Assembly: GCA_001303785.1 (NCBI GenBank)
Contig: LJUJ01000014.1
Coordinates: 1-50,323, forward strand
DNA: 50,323 bases
Direction of reading: 5' to 3'
DNA from: Caldifarciminota bacterium SM23_42
Lineage (GTDB): Bacteria; Hydrothermota; Tepidihabitantia; SM23-42
Both the position numbers and the translations under genes were made by a program. The notes beneath the pieces were generated by a model. It did no database searches and was not told the origin of the DNA. It worked only from the letters and a program-made list of their open reading frames with translations. Positions 7,132 to 15,734 of this stretch are shown piece by piece. How positions within the stretch are numbered: position 1 is the first letter of the stretch; the number at the start of each line of letters is the position of its first letter.

Positions 7132-9870
7132 TTAGGAGGAAAAGCCGATGGACCAGCGCAGTTTCCACGGCTCATCACCATAGCTGTATAATGGCAGATT
7201 CAGAGATAGGCTAAGTCCATATAGAGGAAGACCCGCAAAGGTTTCGGTGCCGACCACGAAGCGTACGCCAACGTCAAAAGCAAATTCTTCATAATATCCA
7301 ATGTCAGTAAATACTCTGACGAGCGATCGTGTCGGGAACTCAAGATTCAATACATACATCTGATCGGCTTTGATATGCAGTGTTTGATACCCGCGCATAT
7401 TACCACCACCGGGAATATGAACTCGCTCCTGTGGTGAATAGGTACCAGATTGACTGACCAATAGATTGGCGAGCCTGTTGACTCGTAACAAACCACTCAA
7501 GAATAGCCTTTCCTGCGTCGGTGCACTGCCAAATATCTTACCAACAAAAAGACGTGCGCTGAAAGGCACAAAAGATTCAAATGATTTTTTAATCTCGAAG
7601 GTGGTTTTCAGATACTCCCACTCACTTCCCAGCGCATGATGCGCGAAGGATAAACTGACATCAACATCTATTTTCGAATGTCGGAATCTAAAATAATTAT
7701 CGAAAGCGACATTCCTCCCTAACTCCCAGTCGGTTGAATCAAGACCAGAATAAGTAGAAAGCTCATAATATGAAACCATATTGGTAATGCCAGTTTGTGG
7801 TCTTCTTGTGAATGGCCGTCCGAGGTTGCTGGAGAAACCAATACTTATATTGTCTCCACCGCGAGAACGTGAACCGCCAAATAGAACTCGCATCCGCAAG
7901 CCATCCTTAAAAAGCACCGGGGTTTGGTAGTTCAGTAACGGATAATGTCTCCCACTTCCGAAACCGTAAGTGTAACCCGCAGCCACTTGATATCCACCTT
8001 TCACAAAATCGAAATCAGCAAACTTATCGCCAAACAAATAAAAACCTGCAGTTACGCCATCGTAACTATCATACCAAAGATAAGGCGCCCACAGAATTTG
8101 GTACGTCGAAAATGAAGGCCAGTCAAAGTCGAAAATCGGCTTGATCGACAGCTTCCGTGGTGAATAGTTGTTCCAGTAATTTGGGTCCAGCGTATATTCA
8201 GAGGGATCCAGTGCCACCGTCGTGATTTCCCCTAACGTGTCAGGTACTACAACAGTGTATTTCTTGTTTTCTGCATCAATAGAGTACACCTGCTCTCCAG
8301 ATGCCGTTGTTATATGTAAGTCTACCGGGATCTTTAAATCCCCCATGTTTTCGATCTCCACTGCATTCTCTCTTACGCTATTTACTCGCCAATCACAGAA
8401 TTCTGTAGTATTGAGAAAAGAATCGAATAGCCGGACCAAATTCTCGCTACACATTTCTCCATAAATTTTTATGAAATCCTCTGACCTTGCATGCTTGAAA
8501 GTGTACGCTCGATAATACTCTTGTAGAATCTTATCTAGTACCTCTTTACCAAGTATGTTCTCGAGAGCAAAAAGAAAAAGTGCCGGCTTGGAATTTGTAC
8601 CACTATGGTGGGAAATCGGGATATCTACGTAGTCATAAACCGGTGTGGATACGGGTTTCCCCAGATGATTGGTCTGAATAAGATAGTAGTAAGCCCTATT
8701 TAAATATCGCAATGATAGGGGTGGTAAGAAAGACACTTTGATAAGACTATTATCTATTCCGTATTTATCTTCCATATAGCGAATTGCCGCGTACGCTGCA
8801 AACCCGCTGCCGAGCCATGCATCGTTTACACCGTCCGGGCCTATCGCACCATTGAACCATTGCCTCGCAATCTCGGTAGCTATCGTGGATTCGAACAACC
8901 TAGTGAACCGATCTTCCCTAACACCCAGAATAATCAACTGTGGATACGTCGCATCGCCCTGATGAAAGCCATCAACGATGCTTAGAGTCTTATAGGGATA
9001 CTGACCAAACCACTGGCTATATCTGTAGATCGCATCAGCTGCATAAAGATTGGTATGCTCAGAATTATTATTTTTATGTGGGCGATAGAAAATGTAAATA
9101 TCCGTGTTCTGGTTTCTAAATCGCTTAACACCGAATTCTAGATCGCAAATCCAAGCAAAATCGTGCACATTTTCGGCGCGGAAATGTACTCTCTTACGCT
9201 CACCTCGCGGCAGCTTCGTGCCGAAGGCAACAAGCGTATCAAGGAATTCCTTTTCCACCGTATCAACGAGTTCGCCTGTAGCAGCCACGACATAATTGCC
9301 GGGAATGTTTAGGGTCACGTCGTATGTGCCAAACTCCCCAAAACTACCCCCAAGCGGATGGAGTTGACCATGGTGCCAGCCTTCTTGGTCAAATACGCAC
9401 ACCTTAGGATACCACTGAGTCATTTCATAGTGCTCACGCCAGTACCCAAAATTAGGAAACTCCTTGGGTATTCTAACGTGGAATTTAATTTTCAAGACTA
9501 ATGAATCACCTGCTTCCAACGGTTGATGCATCGGAATAGCCATCACGGTTTCGTCAACCTGGAATTGCAGCAACAGATTACCGCAAGTGATTTCCACTAC
9601 ATCCACGTACCCACGCACATCGGCTTTCGCTTTTATATATTTCTCATCACCCATCTCATACGCCTCCCGCGCATAATAGGTATCTCTGTCCCGATAAGCA
9701 TTGGCATAGAGATGTATGTAGAGCGTTTCGAGTTGATAAGGCGAGTTATTATAGTAGGTGAGATACTCTACACCGCTGAGTGTGTGCTCCTCAGTATTGA
9801 GTTTCGCCTCTATGTCATATGATACACCCTGTTGCCAATTGACAATAGCAAGAAGTAGGCAAGCAATCAT
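7132..9870 (-). CDS. M1-peptidase-like protein without zinc ligands, fused to an Omp85-like barrel
   Basis: 912 residues. A short signal-like start (MIACLLLAIVNWQQG) precedes an aminopeptidase N-type N-terminal domain and a gluzincin domain. In M1 enzymes the zinc site is HExxH-x18-E; here the aligned stretch is TEIAR (residues ~330) and WLGSGFA, so all three metal ligands are replaced (His to Thr, His to Arg, Glu to Ser) at the exact spacing. The usual GxMEN/GGMEYP motif has become GDATYPQL. The C-terminal ~330 residues are strand-rich, with GGGNMRGYQ, the Omp85/surface-antigen barrel signature. It is likely an outer-membrane protein with a binding rather than peptidase role. It starts 1 base after a micro-ORF. 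Confidence 0.8.
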   Translation of the reverse strand: MIACLLLAIVNWQQGVSYDIEAKLNTEEHTLSGVEYLTYYNNSPYQLETLYIHLYANAYRDRDTYYAREAYEMGDEKYIKAKADVRGYVDVVEITCGNLLLQFQVDETVMAIPMHQPLEAGDSLVLKIKFHVRIPKEFPNFGYWREHYEMTQWYPKVCVFDQEGWHHGQLHPLGGSFGEFGTYDVTLNIPGNYVVAATGELVDTVEKEFLDTLVAFGTKLPRGERKRVHFRAENVHDFAWICDLEFGVKRFRNQNTDIYIFYRPHKNNNSEHTNLYAADAIYRYSQWFGQYPYKTLSIVDGFHQGDATYPQLIILGVREDRFTRLFESTIATEIARQWFNGAIGPDGVNDAWLGSGFAAYAAIRYMEDKYGIDNSLIKVSFLPPLSLRYLNRAYYYLIQTNHLGKPVSTPVYDYVDIPISHHSGTNSKPALFLFALENILGKEVLDKILQEYYRAYTFKHARSEDFIKIYGEMCSENLVRLFDSFLNTTEFCDWRVNSVRENAVEIENMGDLKIPVDLHITTASGEQVYSIDAENKKYTVVVPDTLGEITTVALDPSEYTLDPNYWNNYSPRKLSIKPIFDFDWPSFSTYQILWAPYLWYDSYDGVTAGFYLFGDKFADFDFVKGGYQVAAGYTYGFGSGRHYPLLNYQTPVLFKDGLRMRVLFGGSRSRGGDNISIGFSSNLGRPFTRRPQTGITNMVSYYELSTYSGLDSTDWELGRNVAFDNYFRFRHSKIDVDVSLSFAHHALGSEWEYLKTTFEIKKSFESFVPFSARLFVGKIFGSAPTQERLFLSGLLRVNRLANLLVSQSGTYSPQERVHIPGGGNMRGYQTLHIKADQMYVLNLEFPTRSLVRVFTDIGYYEEFAFDVGVRFVVGTETFAGLPLYGLSLSLNLPLYSYGDEPWKLRWSIGFSS

Positions 9871-9871
9871 A

Positions 9872-9937
9872 TTATTTACGCCGCCATGAAAATACGAATA
9901 GGCGAACAGTCGAGTTGTAAGCAGGGCGTAACTTCAT
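9872..9937 (-). CDS. Leaderless 21-codon upstream ORF coupled to the M1-like gene
   Basis: ATG at 9937 lies 9 bases after a TATACT box. The frame encodes a basic peptide beginning MKLRPAYN and ending SWRRK, and its TAA ends 1 base before the ATG of the M1-like gene (TAA-T-ATG). That gene has no ribosome binding site of its own, so its translation probably depends on ribosomes finishing this frame. It could be a leader peptide, or the remnant of a split signal peptide: the basic residues are here and the hydrophobic core is in the main frame. Confidence 0.5.
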   Translation of the reverse strand: MKLRPAYNSTVRLFVFSWRRK

Positions 9938-9946
9938 ATCATTTAG

Positions 9947-9974
9947 AGTATAATAGAAACTGGAATACTGTCAA
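9947..9974 (-). promoter_or_regulatory. Promoter of the micro-ORF/M1-like gene
   Basis: Minus strand TTGACA (9969-9974), 16-base spacer, TATACT (9947-9952). The predicted start of transcription falls 2-3 bases before the micro-ORF ATG. Confidence 0.75.
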
Positions 9975-10013
9975 TATCATGCCGAAATTATCTGGTCAAC
10001 CGCCCTCGAATCA

Positions 10014-10041
10014 TTGACATGGTATACAGAATGAGTAGAAT
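10014..10041 (+). promoter_or_regulatory. Promoter of the outer-membrane protein at 10075
   Basis: TTGACA (10014-10019), 16-base spacer, TAGAAT (10036-10041). It is divergent from the promoter at 9947-9974. A strong AAAGGAGG site at 10061-10068 serves the downstream ATG. Confidence 0.7.
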
Positions 10042-10074
10042 CAAATATACATTCTTTGAGAAAGGAGGATCGTT

Positions 10075-11082
10075 ATGACTCGTATCCGTATACTACTTAT
10101 CGAATTACTCAGTGGATTAATAGTCATATCATCAACCGCGAGCATGTATGCGCAAGTTCCGGAATATGATCTACTCAGAACCCAGGTTGAAAAAGACAGC
10201 CTAGCAACTGTCGAATATCCATACATCTTTCCATTATTTGGAGAGAACATAGTACGCAAGGGGTTCGACTTACCGTTGCCGATCGGTATCAGCATCAGCT
10301 ATTACCAGCAAAGCATGGATGTCATAATAGACAGTGTGGCTCTCGGACTTGGAGGCGCTGGCTTTATGCCTCTCACTTTTGTTGATTTTGAAAAAGTGAC
10401 CAACGAGGCGCGCAACTATAATGCACGCCTCGACCTCTGGTTATTTCCGTTTCTTAACATCTACGGCATGCTCGGTTATGCCGAGTCGGACGCTGCTGTC
10501 ACTCTCAACGCACCTTTTGATTTTGAAACGGCGGTCAGTTTCAATGGATGGTCGTACGGTGGAGGTGCCATACTTGCAGTCGGATTGCAGGGTTTCTGGA
10601 TTACGGCCAATGGCAATCTTACATGGACTGACATGGAGGATTATTACGATCCAGTACGGGCAACCGTTTTGTCATTTCGTCTGGGCCGAACCCTACGTAT
10701 CATAAAGAACACTAGTTTTCAAATTTGGCTCGGCGCCATGCATCAAGACCCCGAGTCTAAAGTCACTGGTAAATTTCTCTTAGACGATGTTGTCACTAAT
10801 GAATTAATGGGTTACTTCCAGAACTACCAACAAAGTCAATGGTATAATGATTTGACTCCTCAGGAACAGCAGTTCGTGGATACCTTTATTGAAATAATGC
10901 AACAGGGTCCAACCGGTTTGGCTCTAGATTACGAAGTAGTGCAAAATCCAGAACAAAGATGGAATATGCTTGCCGGAGCACAAGTGGAGCTAAGCAAGAA
11001 GTGGTATATACAGGCAGAGGCTGGATTCCTGGGCAGCCGCACCTCCCTCATGATGAATTTGAATTACCGGCTGCCGCTATAG
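10075..11082 (+). CDS. Predicted outer-membrane beta-barrel protein, unknown function
   Basis: 335 residues. Signal peptide residues 1-27 ending SMYAQ; the mature part consists of repeated amphipathic strands rich in Gly and aromatic residues (LDLWLFPFLNIYGMLGYAES, WSYGGGAILAVGLQGFWI) and ends in a strand, NLNYRLPL. A helical insertion lies around residues 235-290 (LTPQEQQFVDTFIEIMQQ). The layout suits a small porin-like or autotransporter-like barrel. It is transcribed alone from its own promoter. The last 19 bases overlap convergently with the atl gene. No family name is recognised. Confidence 0.7.
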   Translation: MTRIRILLIELLSGLIVISSTASMYAQVPEYDLLRTQVEKDSLATVEYPYIFPLFGENIVRKGFDLPLPIGISISYYQQSMDVIIDSVALGLGGAGFMPLTFVDFEKVTNEARNYNARLDLWLFPFLNIYGMLGYAESDAAVTLNAPFDFETAVSFNGWSYGGGAILAVGLQGFWITANGNLTWTDMEDYYDPVRATVLSFRLGRTLRIIKNTSFQIWLGAMHQDPESKVTGKFLLDDVVTNELMGYFQNYQQSQWYNDLTPQEQQFVDTFIEIMQQGPTGLALDYEVVQNPEQRWNMLAGAQVELSKKWYIQAEAGFLGSRTSLMMNLNYRLPL

Positions 11083-11399
11083 GGTTGCCAGAGAAAGCGC
11101 TTTAAGTCGATACCGTCTTCTTCGTCAAAGACAATCCCTTCGTCTTCCAACAATGTTTTTTGCAATTCGTAACCGCGGCCCCGTTTCATTGATATGCGAC
11201 CTTTGCTGTTTATGACGCGTTGCCAGGGTAGGTTTTCCTTCTCGGAAGATGAATGCAGTATATAAGACACCTGACGGGCCGCTCTCGGATTACCGGCGTA
11301 TTCGGCAATCTGACCGTAGGTGGCGACCTTGCCTTCCGGAATACTTCTTATAAGTTTTACAACATGTTGATAGAATACAGGCTCTATATCATACATCAT
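11064..11399 (-). CDS. atl: Alkyltransferase-like protein (ATL), catalytically dead MGMT homologue
   Basis: Binds O6-alkylguanine in DNA and hands the lesion to nucleotide excision repair. 111 residues. The MGMT active-site motif PCHRV appears as PWQRVI at residues 58-63, with Trp replacing the acceptor Cys, which is the defining ATL change. The helix-turn-helix region GKVATYGQIAEYAG and the following arginine-finger area (NPRAARQV) are intact. It overlaps the tag gene by 4 bases (ATGA), so the two repair proteins are translated together. Confidence 0.9.
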   Translation of the reverse strand: MMYDIEPVFYQHVVKLIRSIPEGKVATYGQIAEYAGNPRAARQVSYILHSSSEKENLPWQRVINSKGRISMKRGRGYELQKTLLEDEGIVFDEEDGIDLKRFLWQPYSGSR

Positions 11400-11980
11400 A
11401 GCCTGTTGATTTCACGGTGCCGATAACAATCAGTAGTATGGTCATTGACCATACCCACAGCTTGCATGAAGGCATAGCATATTGTCGGACCGACGAATCG
11501 AAATCCGCGTTTCCTTAAATCACGACTCATTGCCTCGGACTCCCTGGTCTGAGCGGGAAGTTCTGAAAGTTTCTTGAACCTATTTCTCATGGGCTTACCA
11601 TCCACGAATTGCCAGATATATTCGTCAAACGAACCGAATTCTTTTCTCACATCAAGAAACCTCTTGGCATTTTCAATGGTCGCTTCAATTTTCAGACGAT
11701 TGCGTATAATACCTTTGTCATTGAGTAAACATGCAACGTCTTCTTTCGTGTATTTGGCGATCTTGCGTGCATTGAAATTATCAAAAGCCCGGCGGTAGTT
11801 ACTCCGCCTATTAAGCACTGTCTGCCAACTCAAACCAGCTTGAGCGCCTTCGAGAATAAGAAACTCAAAGAGCTTACGGTCATTGTGTACAGGCACGCCC
11901 CATTCTGTGTCATGGTATTTCAGCATCAATGATGCACTACCTGCTGCCCATGCACATCTCTTCAGTCGCTTGCTTTTCAT
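11396..11980 (-). CDS. tag: 3-methyladenine DNA glycosylase I
   Basis: Removes 3-methyladenine from alkylated DNA. 194 residues with the Tag signatures: RCAWAAG at the N-terminus (zinc Cys), YHDTEWGVPVHNDRKLFEFL, EGAQAGLSWQTVL, FRFVGPTICYAFMQAVGMVNDH, and the C-terminal His/Cys zinc ligands in NDHTTDCYRH. There is no clear ribosome site; the ATG is 12 bases after the preceding stop, suggesting coupling to the DUF4412 gene. With atl it forms an alkylation-repair pair. Confidence 0.95.
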   Translation of the reverse strand: MKSKRLKRCAWAAGSASLMLKYHDTEWGVPVHNDRKLFEFLILEGAQAGLSWQTVLNRRSNYRRAFDNFNARKIAKYTKEDVACLLNDKGIIRNRLKIEATIENAKRFLDVRKEFGSFDEYIWQFVDGKPMRNRFKKLSELPAQTRESEAMSRDLRKRGFRFVGPTICYAFMQAVGMVNDHTTDCYRHREINRL

Positions 11981-11992
11981 GATAAAAGGTCA

Positions 11993-13222
11993 TTACTGAC
12001 TTACGTTGACTAGTATTTCACCCTTCTCAACGCGGACAATGAATTCATCAGCCCCTGATGAATTACTCCATGTATTCTTCTTGCTCTCACCCTTCTTTTT
12101 CAAAGTATAAGTCCTGTAGTCTTTCGGGCCGATAACATCCTCACTCACTTCGTTGCCGCCTTTTGTCAGGGTAACTGTGCATACTGATTCGCCGTCAATA
12201 ATGTTCACCAACCTGAAGTCAATATTATAACCGGCTTTAACCGGCACCTTCAGCTCGTTTCCTGCCGAAACGCTTTCCTGCTTACCCACATCAATCGCCT
12301 CAAGTTTCAGTGTAATCGTACCTTCTTCAACACGAATGACAATCTCGTCTGCCTCGTAAGGCGTGAGCTTGAATGTATTGCTCCAGGTTTGTCCCTCGTT
12401 ACTCAGGTTATACAGATACATCGTTGGTTCATTGATAGGCTTACCATCCTTGAAAGGAACGGCCATGAACGCAGATCGATCGGTGATTTTGTTAGTCCCG
12501 CTGACCTTAACTCCTTTCCCAGACTCAATCTTCACGCGTAGGATTTCCTCATCCAACATCATCTGTTCGAATGGCGGCTCCACATACTTTGCCGATGCGA
12601 TCCGCTCGGTCCACTCGGGCAATTCAATCTCCCTTTCTCCTGGCTCATCCATTTTAGTATATCCAGCAGGCATCGCAAAAAGATTGTCTTCGAGCGAACC
12701 GGTTTTTATTTTTTCCAGCAGCATTGTGCGACCACCTTTGCCGGGAATCTCGATCTTCATAGGGAAATTCAGTTTCTTCGCAACCCACAGCTTCATCAAA
12801 TCATCGCCATCGCGTTTGATTGCATAAACATCACAGTCATAGCCGCTGATTTTCTCAACTCCGGCTTTTGTTTTCTCACCGATGGTTTCGGTATATTTGG
12901 CAGCCTGGAAGGGATCGTTCATGAGACTCTGCATATCATCACTCGCTATTTCCACATACATCTTGTCGGCTGGCAGCAAGACGCGGGTCAATCGTTGTTC
13001 CTGGTCGACCAGAACAACGATTTCCTGACCGTCTTCTACCTGCTCCATCCGGTATCTAGATTCTTTAACAAAAATTTTGCTTGTCTGTACTGCATTATCA
13101 TGGTGAATAGTCACGGTCATATCGGCCGTGAATTCAGTCGCCGAAGAGGTACTGGAGCACATTGAGATCAGGAGACCTAAACAGCTCAAAACAAGCCATT
13201 TTGAAAACCGAACGTTCTGCAT
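11993..13222 (-). CDS. DUF4412-type secreted protein with two C-terminal repeat domains
   Basis: 409 residues. Signal peptide around residues 1-30. The first ~200 residues match the DUF4412 pattern (periplasmic, LolA-like half-barrel): FTADMTVTI, SRYRMEQ, VLLPADKMYVEI, ISGYDCDVYAIKRDG, LWVAKKLNFPMKI, AMPAGYTKMD. Two related C-terminal modules follow, each with a WSN then DE(I/F)(I/V)(I/V)RVE(E/K)G motif. Start 13222 is set by AAGGGGGT just upstream. A second, shorter DUF4412 protein is at 38210-38953. Its own promoter lies at 13274-13301; tag and atl probably follow in the same transcript. Confidence 0.75.
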   Translation of the reverse strand: MQNVRFSKWLVLSCLGLLISMCSSTSSATEFTADMTVTIHHDNAVQTSKIFVKESRYRMEQVEDGQEIVVLVDQEQRLTRVLLPADKMYVEIASDDMQSLMNDPFQAAKYTETIGEKTKAGVEKISGYDCDVYAIKRDGDDLMKLWVAKKLNFPMKIEIPGKGGRTMLLEKIKTGSLEDNLFAMPAGYTKMDEPGEREIELPEWTERIASAKYVEPPFEQMMLDEEILRVKIESGKGVKVSGTNKITDRSAFMAVPFKDGKPINEPTMYLYNLSNEGQTWSNTFKLTPYEADEIVIRVEEGTITLKLEAIDVGKQESVSAGNELKVPVKAGYNIDFRLVNIIDGESVCTVTLTKGGNEVSEDVIGPKDYRTYTLKKKGESKKNTWSNSSGADEFIVRVEKGEILVNVSQ

Positions 13223-13273
13223 GCTTACCCCCTTTTTCATTAGGTTTTCTTGTTGTTCTTTTGCGAATAGGTA

Positions 13274-13301
13274 ATAATATCCATAAATTAAGAGCAGTCA
13301 A
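13274..13301 (-). promoter_or_regulatory. Promoter of the DUF4412-tag-atl operon
   Basis: Minus strand TTGACT (13296-13301), 16-base spacer, TATTAT (13274-13279), about 50 bases before the ATG. Confidence 0.65.
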
Positions 13302-13411
13302 TGATTACCGCAAGAGCGTCGTCAGGAACGTTATTATGTCATTACCATCGCATCCAAAGCATAGTTTTCGACAACTCCGGATCGAAACCAACGACAATGC
13401 CATTTCTATAC

Positions 13412-13439
13412 TTGACTATACATACCAGTATGATATAAT
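13412..13439 (+). promoter_or_regulatory. Promoter of the cysteine desulfurase-like gene
   Basis: TTGACT (13412-13417), 16-base spacer, TATAAT (13434-13439), giving a leader of about 45 bases with a GAGGT ribosome site before the ATG at 13492. Confidence 0.75.
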
Positions 13440-13491
13440 GAAATCCATAACATTACCAAAGTACGACTAAGCCAAGAAGTGAGGTAGGCAT

Positions 13492-14907
13492 ATGAACTTA
13501 GCAGAACTACAGAAGCAAGTAGTTGGTATGAACGAAAGTGTAGCACTTCTGGATGGAACAAGGACAAAATACATAAATTTCGATAACGCGGCAAGCACGC
13601 CGACGCTTCTACCAGTTATGGAAAAGGTCAATGAGTTCTGCAAGTGGTATTCCAATGTTCACCGTGGTACAGGATTCAAGTCACAACTTTCGTCATGGGT
13701 CTTTGAGGAAGCAAGAAACATCATCGCGAACTTCGTGGGCGCCGACGCATCTTCGGCAGTAATATTCTGCAAAAATACAACCGAAGCCATCAACAAACTC
13801 GCTTGGCGCTTCCAGTGTCCGATGATCAAAGCCATGGGCAAGGATGCAGAAAAACCTGTAATACTCACTTCGATCATGGAACACCATTCTAATGAATTAC
13901 CCTGGAGGAAAGTAGGAAAGGTTGTACACGTCGATATCAATTCTGACGGCACGGCTAACACATTTGATCTCTATGAGAAACTTGAAAAGCACAAGGGCAA
14001 AGTATGTTTAGTGGCCATTACTGGAGCGTCCAATGTAACCGGCTACATCAATCCGATTCACGAATACGCCGAGAAGGTTCACGAAGCCGGGGCTCAGATT
14101 GCAGTCGATGCGGCGCAACTCGCACCGCATCGGCCAATTGATATAAAGCCAAAAAAAGACCCGCAACATATCGACTACCTAGCATTCTCTGCACATAAAA
14201 TGTATGCGCCCTATGGGATTGGCGTTTTGGTTACTGACCGTTCGGTCTTTGAACATGGCGATCCCGATTACGTAGGTGGCGGCACGGTTGATATCGTCGA
14301 CCTCGAAAGCGCGTATTGGAAAGACCTGCCCGAAAGAGAAGAAGCCGGCACGCCAGATATTGTAGGTGTGGTGGCACTTGCCAAAGTCGTTAAGCTAATC
14401 GAAGACGTGGGATTTGATTCGATAATCGAGCATGAAGCCGACTTGACCGCCTATGCACTCGAGAAGCTGTCATCCATGCCACATGTCACTATCTACGGCG
14501 ACAAGAATCCAAAAAACGCTCGAAACAGGTTAGGTGTCATATCCCTTAACATAAAGGGAATGGATCACGCATTAGTGTCCGCGATTCTAAGCTATGAAGG
14601 TGGTATCGGTGTAAGAAACGGTTGTTTTTGTGCTCATCCGTATGTAAAATGTCTGCTCGGAGTCACATCCGAACAAGCTAAAGAAGTCGAGAAGCATATT
14701 CTCGCCCGCGACCGTTCTACAATTCCCGGTACCTTCAGAATCAGTTTTGGCCTCTATAATACCAAAGCGGAAATCGACCATTTCTGCACGGTACTCGCCA
14801 AGATCATACGAAAGGATTACAAGGGCAGATATTTGGTCGACAAAGAACGTGGTGAATACTACCCTGAAGGTTTTAACGTTGATTTTTCAAAATTCTTCAT
14901 CTTCTAG
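13492..14907 (+). CDS. Class V aminotransferase, cysteine desulfurase-like (SufS/CsdA group)
   Basis: PLP enzyme that would release sulfur from cysteine or act on a related substrate. 471 residues. INFDNAASTP at the start, HHSNELPWR in the middle, AVDAAQLAPHRPID for the PLP Asp, the PLP lysine in AFSAHKMYAPYG (~residue 236), and RNGCFCAHPYVK, which carries a Cys at the position of the persulfide cysteine. It is longer than SufS (~410) because of a C-terminal extension after RISFGLYNT. There are no iron-sulfur scaffold genes nearby, so the exact substrate is uncertain. Transcribed ahead of hsp20 with a 62-base gap. Confidence 0.85.
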   Translation: MNLAELQKQVVGMNESVALLDGTRTKYINFDNAASTPTLLPVMEKVNEFCKWYSNVHRGTGFKSQLSSWVFEEARNIIANFVGADASSAVIFCKNTTEAINKLAWRFQCPMIKAMGKDAEKPVILTSIMEHHSNELPWRKVGKVVHVDINSDGTANTFDLYEKLEKHKGKVCLVAITGASNVTGYINPIHEYAEKVHEAGAQIAVDAAQLAPHRPIDIKPKKDPQHIDYLAFSAHKMYAPYGIGVLVTDRSVFEHGDPDYVGGGTVDIVDLESAYWKDLPEREEAGTPDIVGVVALAKVVKLIEDVGFDSIIEHEADLTAYALEKLSSMPHVTIYGDKNPKNARNRLGVISLNIKGMDHALVSAILSYEGGIGVRNGCFCAHPYVKCLLGVTSEQAKEVEKHILARDRSTIPGTFRISFGLYNTKAEIDHFCTVLAKIIRKDYKGRYLVDKERGEYYPEGFNVDFSKFFIF

Positions 14908-14969
14908 CACCTAATAAACTAAAAGCCATTTTCCCTGTCTAAAAAATAGAACGGATTAAGGAGGTTAAC

Positions 14970-15416
14970 ATGAACGAGAAGAAAATGAAAGTTTGGGAGC
15001 CATTTAGAGACTTGGTTAGTATGAGAGACGATATGGACCGTCTCTTCGAAACGTTCTTCGGTACGCAACCACAGGGTATGGATGATTTCTGGCGGCCAGC
15101 GATAGATATCGAGGAAAATAACGGCAATTTGATGGTAAGGGCTGAAATACCGGGCATGACCAAAGAGGATATAAAGGTATCGGTACAAGAAGACCTGCTC
15201 ACGATCTCGGGCGAGCGCAAACAAGAGAACGAAACCAAAGACAAGACATATCATCGCATCGAACGCTGCTATGGCAAATTCCGCCGGATGATTAGACTAC
15301 CAGCACAGGTTGACGCCGATAAGGTCAAGGCTTCCTACAAAGATGGAGTGCTAAACGTGACGCTGCCCAAGCCAGAATCGCTTAAGCCCAAGCACATAGA
15401 CGTGGAAATCAAATAA
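14970..15416 (+). CDS. hsp20: Small heat shock protein Hsp20
   Basis: ATP-independent chaperone. 148 residues with an alpha-crystallin domain at ~40-140: AIDIEENNGNLMVRAEIPGM, KEDIKVSVQEDLLTISGERK, the closing GVLNVTLPK, and a C-terminal tail. AAGGAGGT precedes the ATG. No CIRCE element or sigma-32 box is visible upstream. A strong terminator at 15432 ends the transcript. Confidence 0.95.
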   Translation: MNEKKMKVWEPFRDLVSMRDDMDRLFETFFGTQPQGMDDFWRPAIDIEENNGNLMVRAEIPGMTKEDIKVSVQEDLLTISGERKQENETKDKTYHRIERCYGKFRRMIRLPAQVDADKVKASYKDGVLNVTLPKPESLKPKHIDVEIK

Positions 15417-15431
15417 ATTCCAATTCCTCCC

Positions 15432-15460
15432 AAGGGCCGGCTCTGCCGGCCCTTTCTTTT
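15432..15460 (+). terminator. Terminator after hsp20
   Basis: Perfect 10-bp GC-rich stem AAGGGCCGGC / GCCGGCCCTT with a 3-base loop, then TTCTTTT. Nearly identical to the terminator at 17582-17614. Confidence 0.9.
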
Positions 15461-15510
15461 ACGCACCGACACGCTGGCCCTTTTTTCGTAAGTCATACCG
15501 CCAGCGGGCA

Positions 15511-15523
15511 GGGATGCCATCCC
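15511..15523. promoter_or_regulatory. 13-base palindrome just upstream of a promoter
   Basis: GGGATGCCATCCC, a perfect palindrome around its central base, ends 12 bases before the -35 box at 15536. It is a possible operator for the secreted protein gene; no regulator is identified. Confidence 0.3.
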
Positions 15524-15535
15524 ATTAGAAAACGG

Positions 15536-15564
15536 TTGACATCCGTGACTCATATAAATAGAAT
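15536..15564 (+). promoter_or_regulatory. Promoter of the secreted sorting-domain protein
   Basis: TTGACA (15536-15541), 17-base spacer, TAGAAT (15559-15564). The leader to the ATG at 15735 is about 165 bases and contains an AAAGGAGGTGA ribosome-site-like run at 15620-15630 that serves no canonical start codon. Confidence 0.65.
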
Positions 15565-15734
15565 AGAACGAGACGTATCAGGAATACTAGTCTACCATAG
15601 ATGTCTGTTCCTTGGACTGAAAGGAGGTGACCAATACATCATTGTCCCAAGGAAGATTGTGAAGCGTGATTTGAATGTCAAAAACATAATGGACATCTTT
15701 TATAAGTAGTACAACAAAGAAAGAGGAGGTATCG

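Noticed and set aside
14908-14969. CIRCE or heat-shock sigma box before hsp20
   Set aside because: No TTAGCACTC inverted repeat and no sigma-32-like boxes found in the 62-base gap.
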